Part shown: positions 43,865 to 54,200 of the stretch, piece after piece | How positions within the stretch are numbered: the stretch's first letter is position 1 | Layout: each line of letters opens with the position of its first letter | Assembly (NCBI GenBank): GCA_018660685.1 | Contig: JABJJW010000002.1 | Coordinates: forward strand, 1 to 64,000 | Source of the DNA: Flavobacteriales bacterium | Lineage (GTDB): Bacteria > Bacteroidota > Bacteroidia > Flavobacteriales_G > Salibacteraceae | Length of the DNA stretch: 64,000 nucleotides | Direction of reading: 5' to 3' | The notes under the pieces: generated by a model | What the model was told of the DNA's origin: nothing | The model's database searches: none | What the model saw: only the letters and a program-made list of their open reading frames with translations | Position numbers and translations under genes: made by a program

Positions 43865-44380
43865 TTAGTTGATGCTTTCTCCGCCCGATAATTTCTCCAC
43901 TAACTCATAGAGCTCTTCTTCATCACCTGGAGCATATGAATTGTGCTGCCAAACGATGTTGCGATCACCATCGATGAGAAATGTGTGGGGAACATTATTC
44001 ACGTTCATAGCTCTTTTGAAATCTCCGTTTGGATCAAGGTATACTTCGTATTCCCAGGATTGACCATCGATGTACGGTTTCACTTTGTGCATGTTTCGAG
44101 CGTCGTCGATGGAAATTGCGACCAATTTGACTCCTGTCTCATCAACCCAGTCTTCCCATTCGTCGGCAATGGTGTTGAGTTCTCTTTTGCAAGGTGAACA
44201 CCACGTTGCCCAAAAGCTAATGATGATGGGCTTGCCATCATTTTCGATCTCGCCTGTGCTGAATGCGCTCTGATCAAGATTCTTAATATCCACAGCTGGA
44301 ATTTTGCGTCCTCCATCTTGTGCGTTGATGGTTCCAGAAGTTGTAAGAGCTATAATTACTAGTAGTGTGATGATTCTCAT
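43865..44380 (-). CDS. TlpA-family thiol-disulfide oxidoreductase
   Basis: A 171-residue exported thioredoxin-fold protein. The signal peptide is MRIITLLVIIALTTSGTINAQ. The active site is FWATWCSPCKREL with Cys61-x-x-Cys64, and the cis-Pro loop is VNNVPHTFLID. Members keep periplasmic cysteines reduced, for example on apocytochromes, or reduce specific envelope partners. It is the first gene of a four-gene operon with DUF6029, an Omp28 lipoprotein that itself has a CxxC, and a beta-barrel. A perfect -7 box lies at 44401-44408. Its electron donor is not encoded nearby. Confidence 0.88.
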   Translation of the reverse strand: MRIITLLVIIALTTSGTINAQDGGRKIPAVDIKNLDQSAFSTGEIENDGKPIIISFWATWCSPCKRELNTIADEWEDWVDETGVKLVAISIDDARNMHKVKPYIDGQSWEYEVYLDPNGDFKRAMNVNNVPHTFLIDGDRNIVWQHNSYAPGDEEELYELVEKLSGGESIN

Positions 44381-44400
44381 GTCTCGTTATTTGAGGTTTG

Positions 44401-44408
44401 CAAATGTA
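44401..44408 (-). promoter_or_regulatory. -7 box TACATTTG for the tlpA operon
   Basis: A perfect TAnnTTTG match on the minus strand, ending 20 bases before the tlpA ATG. No TTG at the expected distance upstream. The rest of the 160-bp gap up to the sirtuin gene shows nothing else I can name. Confidence 0.45.
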
Positions 44409-44540
44409 CCAGTTAGCTATTGTTGTGCCATACTTCATGAGCTCTGAATAACATCGATTTAATGGGATTCCTATCTTATTTCAAACTTCGATAGATGACT
44501 GTTGTTAAGGGCTTAAACGAGTTGAATCATTTAAAAGCCA

Positions 44541-45233
44541 TTAATTCTTTATGGACGCAATGAGTTCATTAACGACCAAAGGCACTCCTTCCGTAGCAGG
44601 TTTCTGAATAGTCCGGAGATTTTCGATGCCTGGATTTCTGATTTCTGCCGGATCAACTACAATATGTTCCGCTTGAGGGGGGGCATAAGTGACTAAGCTC
44701 GCAGCAGGATAAACATTCAGACTCGTTCCAATGGTGAGTACGATGTCGGCATTTTCCATAATGTTAACCGCGTCGGGGAAAACAGGCACGCCTTCTCCGA
44801 ACCAAACTACGTGCGGTCTGAGTTGAGAACCCATTTCGCATTGGTTACCAATATTTAAGTCACCTTCAACAGGATAAAGTAGTGCCTCATCCACAGAACT
44901 CCTGGCAAGTCTCACATCTCCATGCAGGTGAAGTACGCTCTTACTTCCAGCCCGTTCATGCAGGTCATCAATATTCTGAGTAATGATGTGAAGTTCGAAG
45001 TGAGATTCCAATTCTTTGAGTGCAACATGAGCTTCATTGGGTTGCGCTTCAATAACCTGACGGCGCCGCATATTATAGAATTCAAGCACCATTTTTGGGT
45101 TGCTTTGCCAGGCTTCTGGCGTGGCAACTTCATGAATGTCATACTCTTCCCACAGGCCGTCTGAGTCCCTAAATGTTCGCAACCCGCTCTCCGCGCTCAT
45201 TCCCGCTCCCGAAAAAACTACAATTTTCTTCAC
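44541..45233 (-). CDS. cobB: NAD-dependent protein deacylase (sirtuin), zinc-less CobB type
   Basis: A 230-residue sirtuin. The NAD-binding motifs are GAGMSAESGLRTFRD (9-23) and TQNIDDLHERAG (85-96), and the catalytic His is His104 in HLHGDV. Tyr53 and Arg56 in FYNMRRR match the Tyr-x-x-Arg pair that lets class III sirtuins and E. coli CobB remove succinyl and malonyl groups. The usual zinc site of four cysteines is missing: the whole protein has a single Cys (Cys132). Removing acyl marks from metabolic enzymes is the likely job. It diverges from maeB, with a perfect -7 box in between. Confidence 0.9.
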   Translation of the reverse strand: MKKIVVFSGAGMSAESGLRTFRDSDGLWEEYDIHEVATPEAWQSNPKMVLEFYNMRRRQVIEAQPNEAHVALKELESHFELHIITQNIDDLHERAGSKSVLHLHGDVRLARSSVDEALLYPVEGDLNIGNQCEMGSQLRPHVVWFGEGVPVFPDAVNIMENADIVLTIGTSLNVYPAASLVTYAPPQAEHIVVDPAEIRNPGIENLRTIQKPATEGVPLVVNELIASIKN

Positions 45234-45250
45234 ACCGCTGTCGTGATTAC

Positions 45251-45258
45251 CAAAGCTA
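45251..45258 (-). promoter_or_regulatory. -7 box TAGCTTTG for the sirtuin gene
   Basis: A perfect TAnnTTTG match on the minus strand, 17 bases before the ATG. A TTG on the same strand (45284-45286) lies 25 bases upstream, slightly long. Confidence 0.45.
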
Positions 45259-45324
45259 TAAAAGCCGACAGTCTGGGCTAGGGCAACTTCAATATTTCTA
45301 CTTTTATCGCCCTTTCAAAGGAGC

Positions 45325-47589
45325 ATGGTAAAGATTAAAAAACAAGAGGCACTGGATTACCATTCCTCATTCCGTCCCGGAAAGATTGAAGTAATCCCCT
45401 CGAAGCCCTATTCTTCACAGCGTGACCTGAGTCTAGCATACTCCCCTGGAGTCGCTGAACCTTGCTTACGGATAGCTGAAGACCCAAACGAAGCTTATAA
45501 ATACACAACCAAAGGGAATTTGGTAGCTGTGATTTCCAATGGAACCGCTGTACTTGGCCTTGGTAACATCGGCCCCGAGGCGTCCAAACCAGTGATGGAA
45601 GGAAAGGGTCTTCTCTTTAAAATATTTGCTGATATCGACGTTTTTGACATTGAAATAAATGAAACAAACGTTGACAAGTTCATAGAAACGGTCAAGGCGA
45701 TATCACCAACATTTGGTGGGATCAACTTGGAAGATATCAAGTCACCAGAAGCTTTTGAAATTGAGGAGAGACTCAAAGAGGAGCTCAATATCCCGATCAT
45801 GCATGATGATCAGCACGGAACTGCGATCATTTCTTGTGCGGCATTGACCAATGCTCTTGAAATAGCTGAAAAGAAAATTGAGGGCGTCAAGGTGGTAGTT
45901 AGCGGTGCTGGGGCTGCGGCTATATCGTGCATCAGCTTGTACAAAACCTTGGGCGTTAAATCTGAGAACGTGATCATGGTTGATTCGAAAGGGGTTATCA
46001 ATGATCGCCGAAAGGACCTTGACGAATTAAAAAAGCGATTCAGCGCAGACACACCTCACAACACATTGGCAGAAGCCATGGTTGGTGCGGATGTTTTTCT
46101 CGGACTTTCTTCTGGGGGAGTCGTTTCTCAGGAAATGGTCAAGAGTATGGCCGTCAACCCAATTGTCTTTGCATGTGCCAATCCTGATCCCGAGATATCT
46201 TATCATGATGCCATGGCTGCTCGAGACGATGTGATCATGGCCACTGGAAGGAGTGACTTTCCTAATCAGGTCAACAACGTTCTGGGGTTTCCATACATCT
46301 TTCGGGGAGCACTCGATGTGAGAGCTACTGGAATAAATGAGGAGATGAAATTAGCCGCTGTTCACGCCTTGTCTAATTTGGCAAAAGAAAATGTGCCGAT
46401 CGAGGTAACGATTGCTTACGGGGAGACGAATATTGCTTTTGGACGAGACTACATTATCCCTAAACCTCTCGACTATCGGTTAATTACACATGTTGCTCCA
46501 GCTGTAGCGAAAGCTGCAATTGAAAGCGGCGTAGCGCGTGAACCAATCACGGATTGGGATGCATATTCCGAAGAACTCGATAAACGGTTGGGGTTGGATA
46601 ACAAGCTACTTCAAAGTATAACTGAAAGAGCTAGACGCCATCCGAAGCGTGTGGTCTTTGCGGAAGCCGATCACTACAAAATCCTTAAAGCGGCGCAGAC
46701 CGCGCGGGACGACGGTGTCGCAATTCCGATATTGCTCGGAAAGAAGGATCGAATCAAGAACCTCATTGAAGAGTATGGTCTTGACTTTGAAAATGTCGAA
46801 ATAATTGACCCTCGTAGTAGATCGGAAGAAGAACGCAGAAAAGAGTTTGCCAAGGTTCTATTTGAAAAACGTAAGCGAAGGGGCTACACGTTCTACGAGG
46901 CCAAGAAAATTATGCGGGAACGAAACTATTTCGGGGCTGCCATGGTGGAAAGTGGTGAAGCGGATGTCATGATTTCAGGATTGACGCGAAATTATCCAGA
47001 CACTGTGAAACCTGCGCTACAAGTCATTGGGACCGATCCTGAAGTAAATAAGATTGCGGGGATGTACGTCATCATCACCAAGAACGGGCCTCTCTTTCTT
47101 GCCGATGCAACGGTCAATTACAGCCCAACGGCAGAAGGCCTCGCAGAAATCACTGTATTAGTCGCAAAGGCGGTCGAACGTTTTCGACTTAAGCCTAGGA
47201 TAGCCATGTTGAGCTATTCAAATTTCGGAAGCAGTGACAGCGCCGAGGCCATTAAAGTGAGAGATGCGGTTTCGATTCTTCATCGGGATCATCCCGAATT
47301 AGTGGTTGATGGTGAGGTTCAAGCAAACTTTGCCATGAATAAGACCAGGATGAAAGAGATGTTTCCTTTTTCAAAGCTCTCTGGAAAGGAAGCCAACGTG
47401 CTGATTTTTCCAAACCTTAGTGCTGGGAACATCGCGTACAAAATGATCCAAGAAATGGATGTCGGTGAAACGATTGGACCAATTCTTCTTGGAATGAACA
47501 AGCCTGTGCATATTCTCCAATTAGGCAGCTCTGTCCGAGAAATTGTGAATATGGTGACCATTGCTGTTGCCGATGCTCAAACCAGATAA
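45325..47589 (+). CDS. maeB: NADP-dependent malic enzyme with phosphotransacetylase-like domain
   Basis: A 754-residue two-domain enzyme. Residues 1-425 are the malic enzyme: PSKPYSSQRDLSLAYSPGVAEPCL, the NAD(P) loop GAGAAAISC near 194-202, and HDDQHGTAII for the divalent metal. They oxidise malate to pyruvate with CO2 release and NADPH. Residues 430-754 are a phosphate acetyl/butyryltransferase-like domain, inactive but regulatory in studied MaeB proteins (acetyl-CoA sensing). The length is normal for this fused form. An AAAGGAG lies one base before the ATG, too close for normal Shine-Dalgarno pairing. It is first of a run with ruvA and sprA. Confidence 0.95.
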   Translation: MVKIKKQEALDYHSSFRPGKIEVIPSKPYSSQRDLSLAYSPGVAEPCLRIAEDPNEAYKYTTKGNLVAVISNGTAVLGLGNIGPEASKPVMEGKGLLFKIFADIDVFDIEINETNVDKFIETVKAISPTFGGINLEDIKSPEAFEIEERLKEELNIPIMHDDQHGTAIISCAALTNALEIAEKKIEGVKVVVSGAGAAAISCISLYKTLGVKSENVIMVDSKGVINDRRKDLDELKKRFSADTPHNTLAEAMVGADVFLGLSSGGVVSQEMVKSMAVNPIVFACANPDPEISYHDAMAARDDVIMATGRSDFPNQVNNVLGFPYIFRGALDVRATGINEEMKLAAVHALSNLAKENVPIEVTIAYGETNIAFGRDYIIPKPLDYRLITHVAPAVAKAAIESGVAREPITDWDAYSEELDKRLGLDNKLLQSITERARRHPKRVVFAEADHYKILKAAQTARDDGVAIPILLGKKDRIKNLIEEYGLDFENVEIIDPRSRSEEERRKEFAKVLFEKRKRRGYTFYEAKKIMRERNYFGAAMVESGEADVMISGLTRNYPDTVKPALQVIGTDPEVNKIAGMYVIITKNGPLFLADATVNYSPTAEGLAEITVLVAKAVERFRLKPRIAMLSYSNFGSSDSAEAIKVRDAVSILHRDHPELVVDGEVQANFAMNKTRMKEMFPFSKLSGKEANVLIFPNLSAGNIAYKMIQEMDVGETIGPILLGMNKPVHILQLGSSVREIVNMVTIAVADAQTR

Positions 47590-47598
47590 TCCAAGATC

Positions 47599-48201
47599 AT
47601 GATCGAGTATTTGACAGGAAAGTTTGCCGAAAAGAATCCCGCGTTTGTGGTGGTCGATGTGAATGGTCTTGGTTACATGGTTCAAGTGAGCTTAAATACC
47701 TACAGCGATGTCAACGGACTGGAAGAAGGAACGCTCTTAATCCAGTACAGCGTGAGTGTCGATGTTAGATCTGGAGAAAGCAAGCATCAATTATTTGGAT
47801 TTAGTACCAACCATGAGCGGCAGTTGTTTCGTCAGTTAGTGACTATTTCAGGTGTTAGTTCTGGAATTGCACATATGATCTTATCATCATTTAAACCAGA
47901 TGAATTTCAATCAATTGTATTTGAAGGAGACATCAAAACTCTCACCTCAGTGAAAGGCATTGGACCGAAGCTAGCGCAGAAAGTAATCGCCGAATTAGCG
48001 GATAAAATTGTGCGCGACGAATCGGACCCTGAAATAGCTTCTGGAGGAGGCAATAGTTTAAGACAGGAGGCGTTATCTGCACTCACAGCTCTTGGATTTG
48101 ATCGTGGCGGCTCTGCTAAGGTTATTAATCAACTATTGAAATCAGAATCTCCACCAGAATCGGTCGAAGATCTTGTGAAAACGGCCCTGAAAAAATTATA
48201 A
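47599..48201 (+). CDS. ruvA: Holliday junction DNA-binding protein RuvA
   Basis: A 200-residue protein that binds four-way junctions and loads RuvB. An N-terminal OB-fold (1-62, MIEYLTGKFAEKNPAFVVVDVNGLGYMVQVS) is followed by helix-hairpin-helix motifs (VTISGVSSGIAHMIL and LTSVKGIGPKLAQKVIAEL) and a C-terminal RuvB-contact helix bundle (about 155-200). It lies 9 bp after maeB and 13 bp before sprA. RuvB is encoded about 8 kb upstream on the same strand; no ruvC in the window. Confidence 0.95.
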   Translation: MIEYLTGKFAEKNPAFVVVDVNGLGYMVQVSLNTYSDVNGLEEGTLLIQYSVSVDVRSGESKHQLFGFSTNHERQLFRQLVTISGVSSGIAHMILSSFKPDEFQSIVFEGDIKTLTSVKGIGPKLAQKVIAELADKIVRDESDPEIASGGGNSLRQEALSALTALGFDRGGSAKVINQLLKSESPPESVEDLVKTALKKL

Positions 48202-48214
48202 TGTTCCGATACGC

Positions 48215-51200
48215 TTGAAGCCCCTTTATTCAAATAGCGCAATCCTCATTTTTTGGGCATCAGTAATGATGCCTTCGCTGCTTTTAGGACAAGACGATTC
48301 CACTCAATCCGATCTTCGATTCCCGATTCAACAATCCTATGATGCGTTAGACTTTGAAAGCCGCAGTCTATACGGGCCAGAACCAACTGGAACGGAGCCT
48401 CAGTTTGAATACAATCCAGAAACTGGGGAGTATGAATACAAGAGAAATCTTGGAGAACTCAACTATCGGCCACCGTCCTACCTGGATTTTGATGAGTACC
48501 AAGATTATGAGGCTGAAAAGTCCCTCAATGATTATTGGAAACAAATCAGAGAGGAAGCGGAAGAGAGTGAAGATGAGGATGGCGATGAAACAGGTGGATC
48601 CTTTCGACCTTCCATCAATGTGGAAGGTGAAGGCTTTGACCGAATATTTGGGGGGAACACCATTGAAATTCGTCCGAATGGATCTGCCGAATTGATTTTC
48701 GGCGTCAACAGTTCTAAAACGGAAAACCCAGCGATTCCGGTTAACCAGAGAAGAATCACCGTTTTTGATTTTAGAGAAAACATCCAACTGAATGTCATCG
48801 GAAACATTGGCGACAAGTTGAAGATTCAGACGAACTATAATACCCAAGCGACGTTTGATTTTGAGAATCAAATGAAATTGGAGTACACAGGATATGAAGA
48901 CGAAATCATCCAGAAGGTTGAACTCGGAAACGTTTCTCTTCCGCTTCAGTCTAGCCTGATTACTGGAAGCCAAGCCTTGTTTGGAGTAAAGACCAAATTG
49001 AAATTCGGAAAACTTGACATCACTACTGTGTACTCACAGCAAAAGAGTGAGCGGCGAGAAGTTAACACCGAGGGCGGTGCGCAGCAAGTAGAGTTTGAGA
49101 TGGGTGCAGATGAATACGAAGTTTACAAGCACTATTTCCTATCTCATTTCTTCCGGAACATTTATGAAAAGGCATTATCGTCTCCTCCTATCATCAATTC
49201 CAGTGTCAATATCACAAGGGTCGAATTGTGGATTACGAATACAAACTTCAGTACGGATCAAAACAGAAACATCATTGCTCTTCAGGATTTAGGAGAAGCA
49301 CAGAGAGTATATAATTCCGATTTCACAGGTGTTCAGAGTGGCGCAGCGAATCGTCCAGCGCACAACGGATCGAACAATGTTTACGAAGAGTTGTTTCGTG
49401 ATCCAAGTGTCCGAGGCTTCCAACAAGCCTCTCAAACTCTTGAAGTGAAGTATGACCTCGAGAGCCGCTTTGATTATCAAAAAGTTGAGTTGGCGAGAAA
49501 GCTGAGAGAGGGGAGAGATTTTATCATCAACAACCAACTGGGATATGTCTCTTTGGTTCAAGAACTCCAGCCAAATCAGGTCTTGGCAATCGCCTTTGAA
49601 TACACCTACAACGGCAAAACTTACAAAGTGGGAGAGTTTTCAAACGAGAACACAGGAGACGATGCCCTTCTCTTAAAAATGCTGAAGAGTACCGAGTTAA
49701 ACACACGGTTCCCGATGTGGGATTTGATGATGAAGAACGTTTATGCGATCGGGGCATACCAGCTCAGCAATTCAGGATTTGAATTAGGAATATGGTACTT
49801 GGATCGCAACAAGGGAATTGATATTAATTATTTACCCATTGATGCTAAAGGATTGAATGACAAACCCCTACTTCAGGTATTGGCCTTGGATAGAATCAAT
49901 AACAACCAAGCCCAGGTTCCTGATGGAATGTTTGACTTTCTCGCGTCTCCACAGATCACGGTAAATCCGACTAATGGACGTATATTCTTCCCAGTGCTAG
50001 AACCGTTCGGTTCATATCTGAGAGAGCAGATAGATGAGAAAACAGGGGATCCAACCATTGCCTCTCAATTCACTTTCGATTCGCTCTACACCAATACTCA
50101 GGCGAATGCGCAATACAATTTCCCGGCTTTAAATCGCTTCTCGATCAAGGGTAAGTACGAGAGTGCGAATAGCTCAGAAATCTCACTCAACGCCTTCAAT
50201 GTACCAGAAGGTTCGGTTAAAGTGACAGCGGCGGGTAGACAATTGACCGAGAATCAGGATTACACGGTTGATTACACATTGGGAAGAGTCAAGATTATTA
50301 ATCAAGGAATTCTTGAGTCAGGAGTTCCAATCTCGGTTTCTCTTGAAAGTAATTCAGCTTTTGGAATCAATCGCAAAGCGCTCTTCGCTTCGCGATTCGA
50401 CTACAAAGTGGATGACAACCTCAATTTTGGAGGAACAATCATGAATTTGAGCGAACGTCCGCTTACCCAGAAAGTAAATTTTGGAGACGAGCCTATCAAT
50501 AACACTGTGGTGGGCATAGATGGGAATTGGAGCACCGAATCACAGTTCCTTACGTCCTTGGTCGACAAGATTCCTCTCATCGATACCAAGGAAACTTCAC
50601 GCCTAACGTTTCAAGCAGAAGCAGCGAAATTGTTTCCAGGACATGCCCGGGCTATTGGCAATGAGGGTAATTCTTACATCGACGATTTTGAAGGAAGTCA
50701 AAGCACGATTGATCTGAGGACTTTTACCATGTGGTCGATTGCGAGTACGCCGCAAGGGCAGCCTGATTTATTCCCCGAAGGATATAATTCTGAGTTTAGG
50801 AATGACCTCACTTTCAACAAGAATCGAGCGCGAATGTCGTGGTACATGATCGATCCTTTGTTCTTTAGGGATGATAATACAACCCCTGATCATATTGCCG
50901 GAAACGAGGAGATTCAAGACAATCATTTAATGCGTCAAGTCTTCGAACAGGAGGTGTTCCCAAACAAGGAATTCTCAAATAATACATCGCTTCAAAACTT
51001 CATGACGACGATGTTTGATCTCTCGTTTTATCCTGAAGAGCCCGGACCGTATAACTACGATGTCGAGCCGGTTCCGGGGGCAACTTCGGGTATATCTGAC
51101 TTAGGTCAATTGGAAGATCCAGAAACTCGATGGGCGGGTATTCAAAGACGGATTGATCAAACGGATTTCGATGCAGCGAATATTGAATTCATCCAGTTTT

Positions 51201-54200
51201 GGATGATGGATCCTTATGCAGAAGCGAACATAGAAGGTATGCCCGGGGCGGAAGGCTATGAGACCGATGGAGCGTTATATTTTAACTTAGGTAGTATTTC
51301 TGAGGATGTATTGAAAGATGAGGTTAAAGGTTTCGAGAATGGATTTCCAACAACGGAAAAAGGATCACTCATCGATCCAAATAATCTTGATTCTTCTGAT
51401 TTTTCGATCTGGGGTAGAAATCCGAAAGGCCAGCAAATCGTCAATGCATTTGAGAACAACCCTGCCACTAGAGAGTATCAAGATGTTGGGCTTGAAGGCT
51501 TGAGGGATGAAGAAGAAAAGCTCTTCTTCAAAGAGGTTTACCTCGATCCATTGCAAGCGAAACTGACAGGATTTCCCGAGGCGCAGCCAAACCTGAACGA
51601 AATCTTGGATGACCCTTCACATGACAATTACAAATTCTATCGTGATGATACTTATGATTCAGAGGAACGAGATATTCTCTATCGCTATAAGAAGTACAAT
51701 GGCCTAGAAGGAAATAGTCCAACCTCAGAGCAAAGCCAAGCCCTCAATGCGCAAGGATATCCTACATCAGCGTCTACAATTCCGGATGCGGAGGACATCA
51801 ATAGGGACAACACACTGGATAACGTAGAGAGTTACTATCAGTATAAAATTGACATTTCGGAGGACGCTCTTGAAAGAGAAGGAAGGAATTATATCAACGC
51901 GATTCTCGAAGGTTCCCCCCAAGGAAATCCAAACAAGACGGTTCGATGGATTCAGTTCAAAATTCCAATTCGGGAATTCCAAAAGAAAGTTGGAAATGTC
52001 CAGGACTTTAGGAGCATCCGATTTATGAGGATGTTCATGAAGGGGTTTGAGAATCCTGTCTTTCTTCGCTTTGCCAGATTGGAGTTGGTTCGAGGCGAAT
52101 GGAGAAGATATCTAGGCGATCTCGACCAAGAGGGAGAAGCCATTGCTGATGACCCGAATGTCCTGTTCAACATTGGTGCGGTGAACATCGAGGAGAATTC
52201 ATCAAAGCAGCCTGTGAACTATGTTTTACCCCCTCAGCTTCAACGTGAAATACAGGCAGGTTCGCCCAACTTAGCTCGCCAAAACGAGCAGAGTCTTGCA
52301 CTGCAAGTCTGTGGATTAGAAGACGGAAAGGCTCAAGCAGCATTCAGAAATGTTCAGCTCGATATGCGTTCGTTCAAGAAGATGCAAATGTTCTTACACG
52401 CTGAGTCCACGGATGAAATTCAACCGGTTGACGGCGATGATATTCGGGTATTCATTCGAGTTGGTACGGACTTCACCAATAATTATTACGAGTATGAGAC
52501 GCCGGTGACGATCACACCTGAAGGCTTTTACAGGAACGATTATGTTTCAGATCAGGAAGTGGTGTGGCCGCTTGAAAACAACGTCGTTATCGACTTTGAA
52601 GAACTCTTCAAAGCAAAACGAGCTCGGAATGACAAACTCGGCAATGAAGGGAACATCCAACTCAATCAACGATTTGAGGTTGTATCGAGCGCAGGAAGAA
52701 AAATTTACGTTGTGGGTAACCCTAACCTAGCAGACGTGCGCGTCGTGATGATTGGTGTTAGGAACCCAGCTAAACGGAACAATCCTAACGATGACGGAAT
52801 GCCTAAGTGCTTGGAAGTTTGGGCAAACGAGCTCAGGCTGACACATTTTGATCAGAGTGGAGGTGAAGCTGCTATGGCTCGAATGTCTGCCACACTCGCC
52901 GACTTTGCTAACGTCTCTGTCTCCGGTCGTATCACCACTCCGGGATGGGGAAGTTTGGAGTCGAAAGTGAGCGAGCGTCAAAGAGAAACACTTAGCAATT
53001 TTGATGCTTCGGCCCAAGTTCAATTGGACAAGTTCATCCCTGAAGCAACTGGAATCAAACTACCAATGTATGTTGGATATTCACAGGCCGTGAGCAATCC
53101 GCAATTTGCGCCTGCAGAGCCAGATACGCCGATGGATATTTATTTAGATGACCGAGATTCCCCTTCAGAAAGAGACAGTTTGAGACATTTAAGCCAGACA
53201 GTCACTGAGCGGAAGAGTTTGAACTTCACCAATGTAAGAAAGGAAAAAACGAAGGGGGGGAAGGCTCAATTCTATGATGTATCTAACTTATCAGCGACGT
53301 ATGCATATACCGAGATAAATTACCGAGACTTTAATACTGAACACAATTTCACTCGTAATTACCGCGGTGGACTAGCCTATAACTTTTCAGGAACCCCAAC
53401 CATTGTGGAGCCTTTTAAAAAGGTAAAGTTCGTGCGTAAGTCAAAGTGGCTAAGATTGATCAGAGACATCAATTTCTCCTTAGCTCCAAAGTCAGTTGCC
53501 ATTCGAAATGACTTCAACAGGAGGTACGCGGAGCGAAAAATTAGAAATCTGAATCCTGAAGCTACGGTTGTATTGCCACCTTTCGTGGATAAGACCTTTA
53601 GCTGGGACAGAAATTACACTCTGGCCTACGACTTAACGAAGGCGTTGAAAATTGATTTCAATGCAAACAACCGTGCGCTGATCAGGGAGTTTGAAGGAGA
53701 AAGAATCAACCGAAAAGACAACGCAGGCGGAACTGTATTCGATCCAGAATTAAATGAGAATGTAACCTCATATGAGAATCACCGAGATTCTCTTTTGAAG
53801 AGTTTGAGAGATCTTGGTCTTAGTACAAATTACAATCAGAACACGAGTGTTTCCTATGCGCTGCCTTTGAATAAACTGCCACTGACCGATTGGATTAACT
53901 CAACGGTTCGCTACTCAGGAAACTACGAATGGACTAGAGGTCCCTTGCTTGATCCAACCACGCGAAAGGAGAATGTTGCCAATGGGGTCGGCCACAGAGG
54001 AGACACGCTGGGACACACGGTATCTAATGGCCAGCAAATTCAGTTGAATGCCACGCTAAATCTGCTTTCGCTCTACAATAAGGTGCCTTACTTGCGTGAT
54101 GTTAACCGTGGAAAATCGCGCTCTAAATCCAGAAAGAAGAGTTCGCAACTCAAAGCCAAGAAGGAAGGTGAAGAGAATCAGGCCGAACAGTCACCTGACG

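Noticed and set aside
45317-45323. AAAGGAG as Shine-Dalgarno site of maeB
   Set aside because: Only one base separates it from the ATG, too close for pairing with 16S rRNA during initiation at that codon.
45325-47589. Malic enzyme fused to a phosphotransacetylase-like domain as a novel fusion
   Set aside because: This is the ordinary domain structure of the MaeB family.
48368-48973. 201-residue open frame on the minus strand inside sprA
   Set aside because: Antisense to a strongly conserved N-terminal part of SprA; the translated product is low in structure and matches no family.
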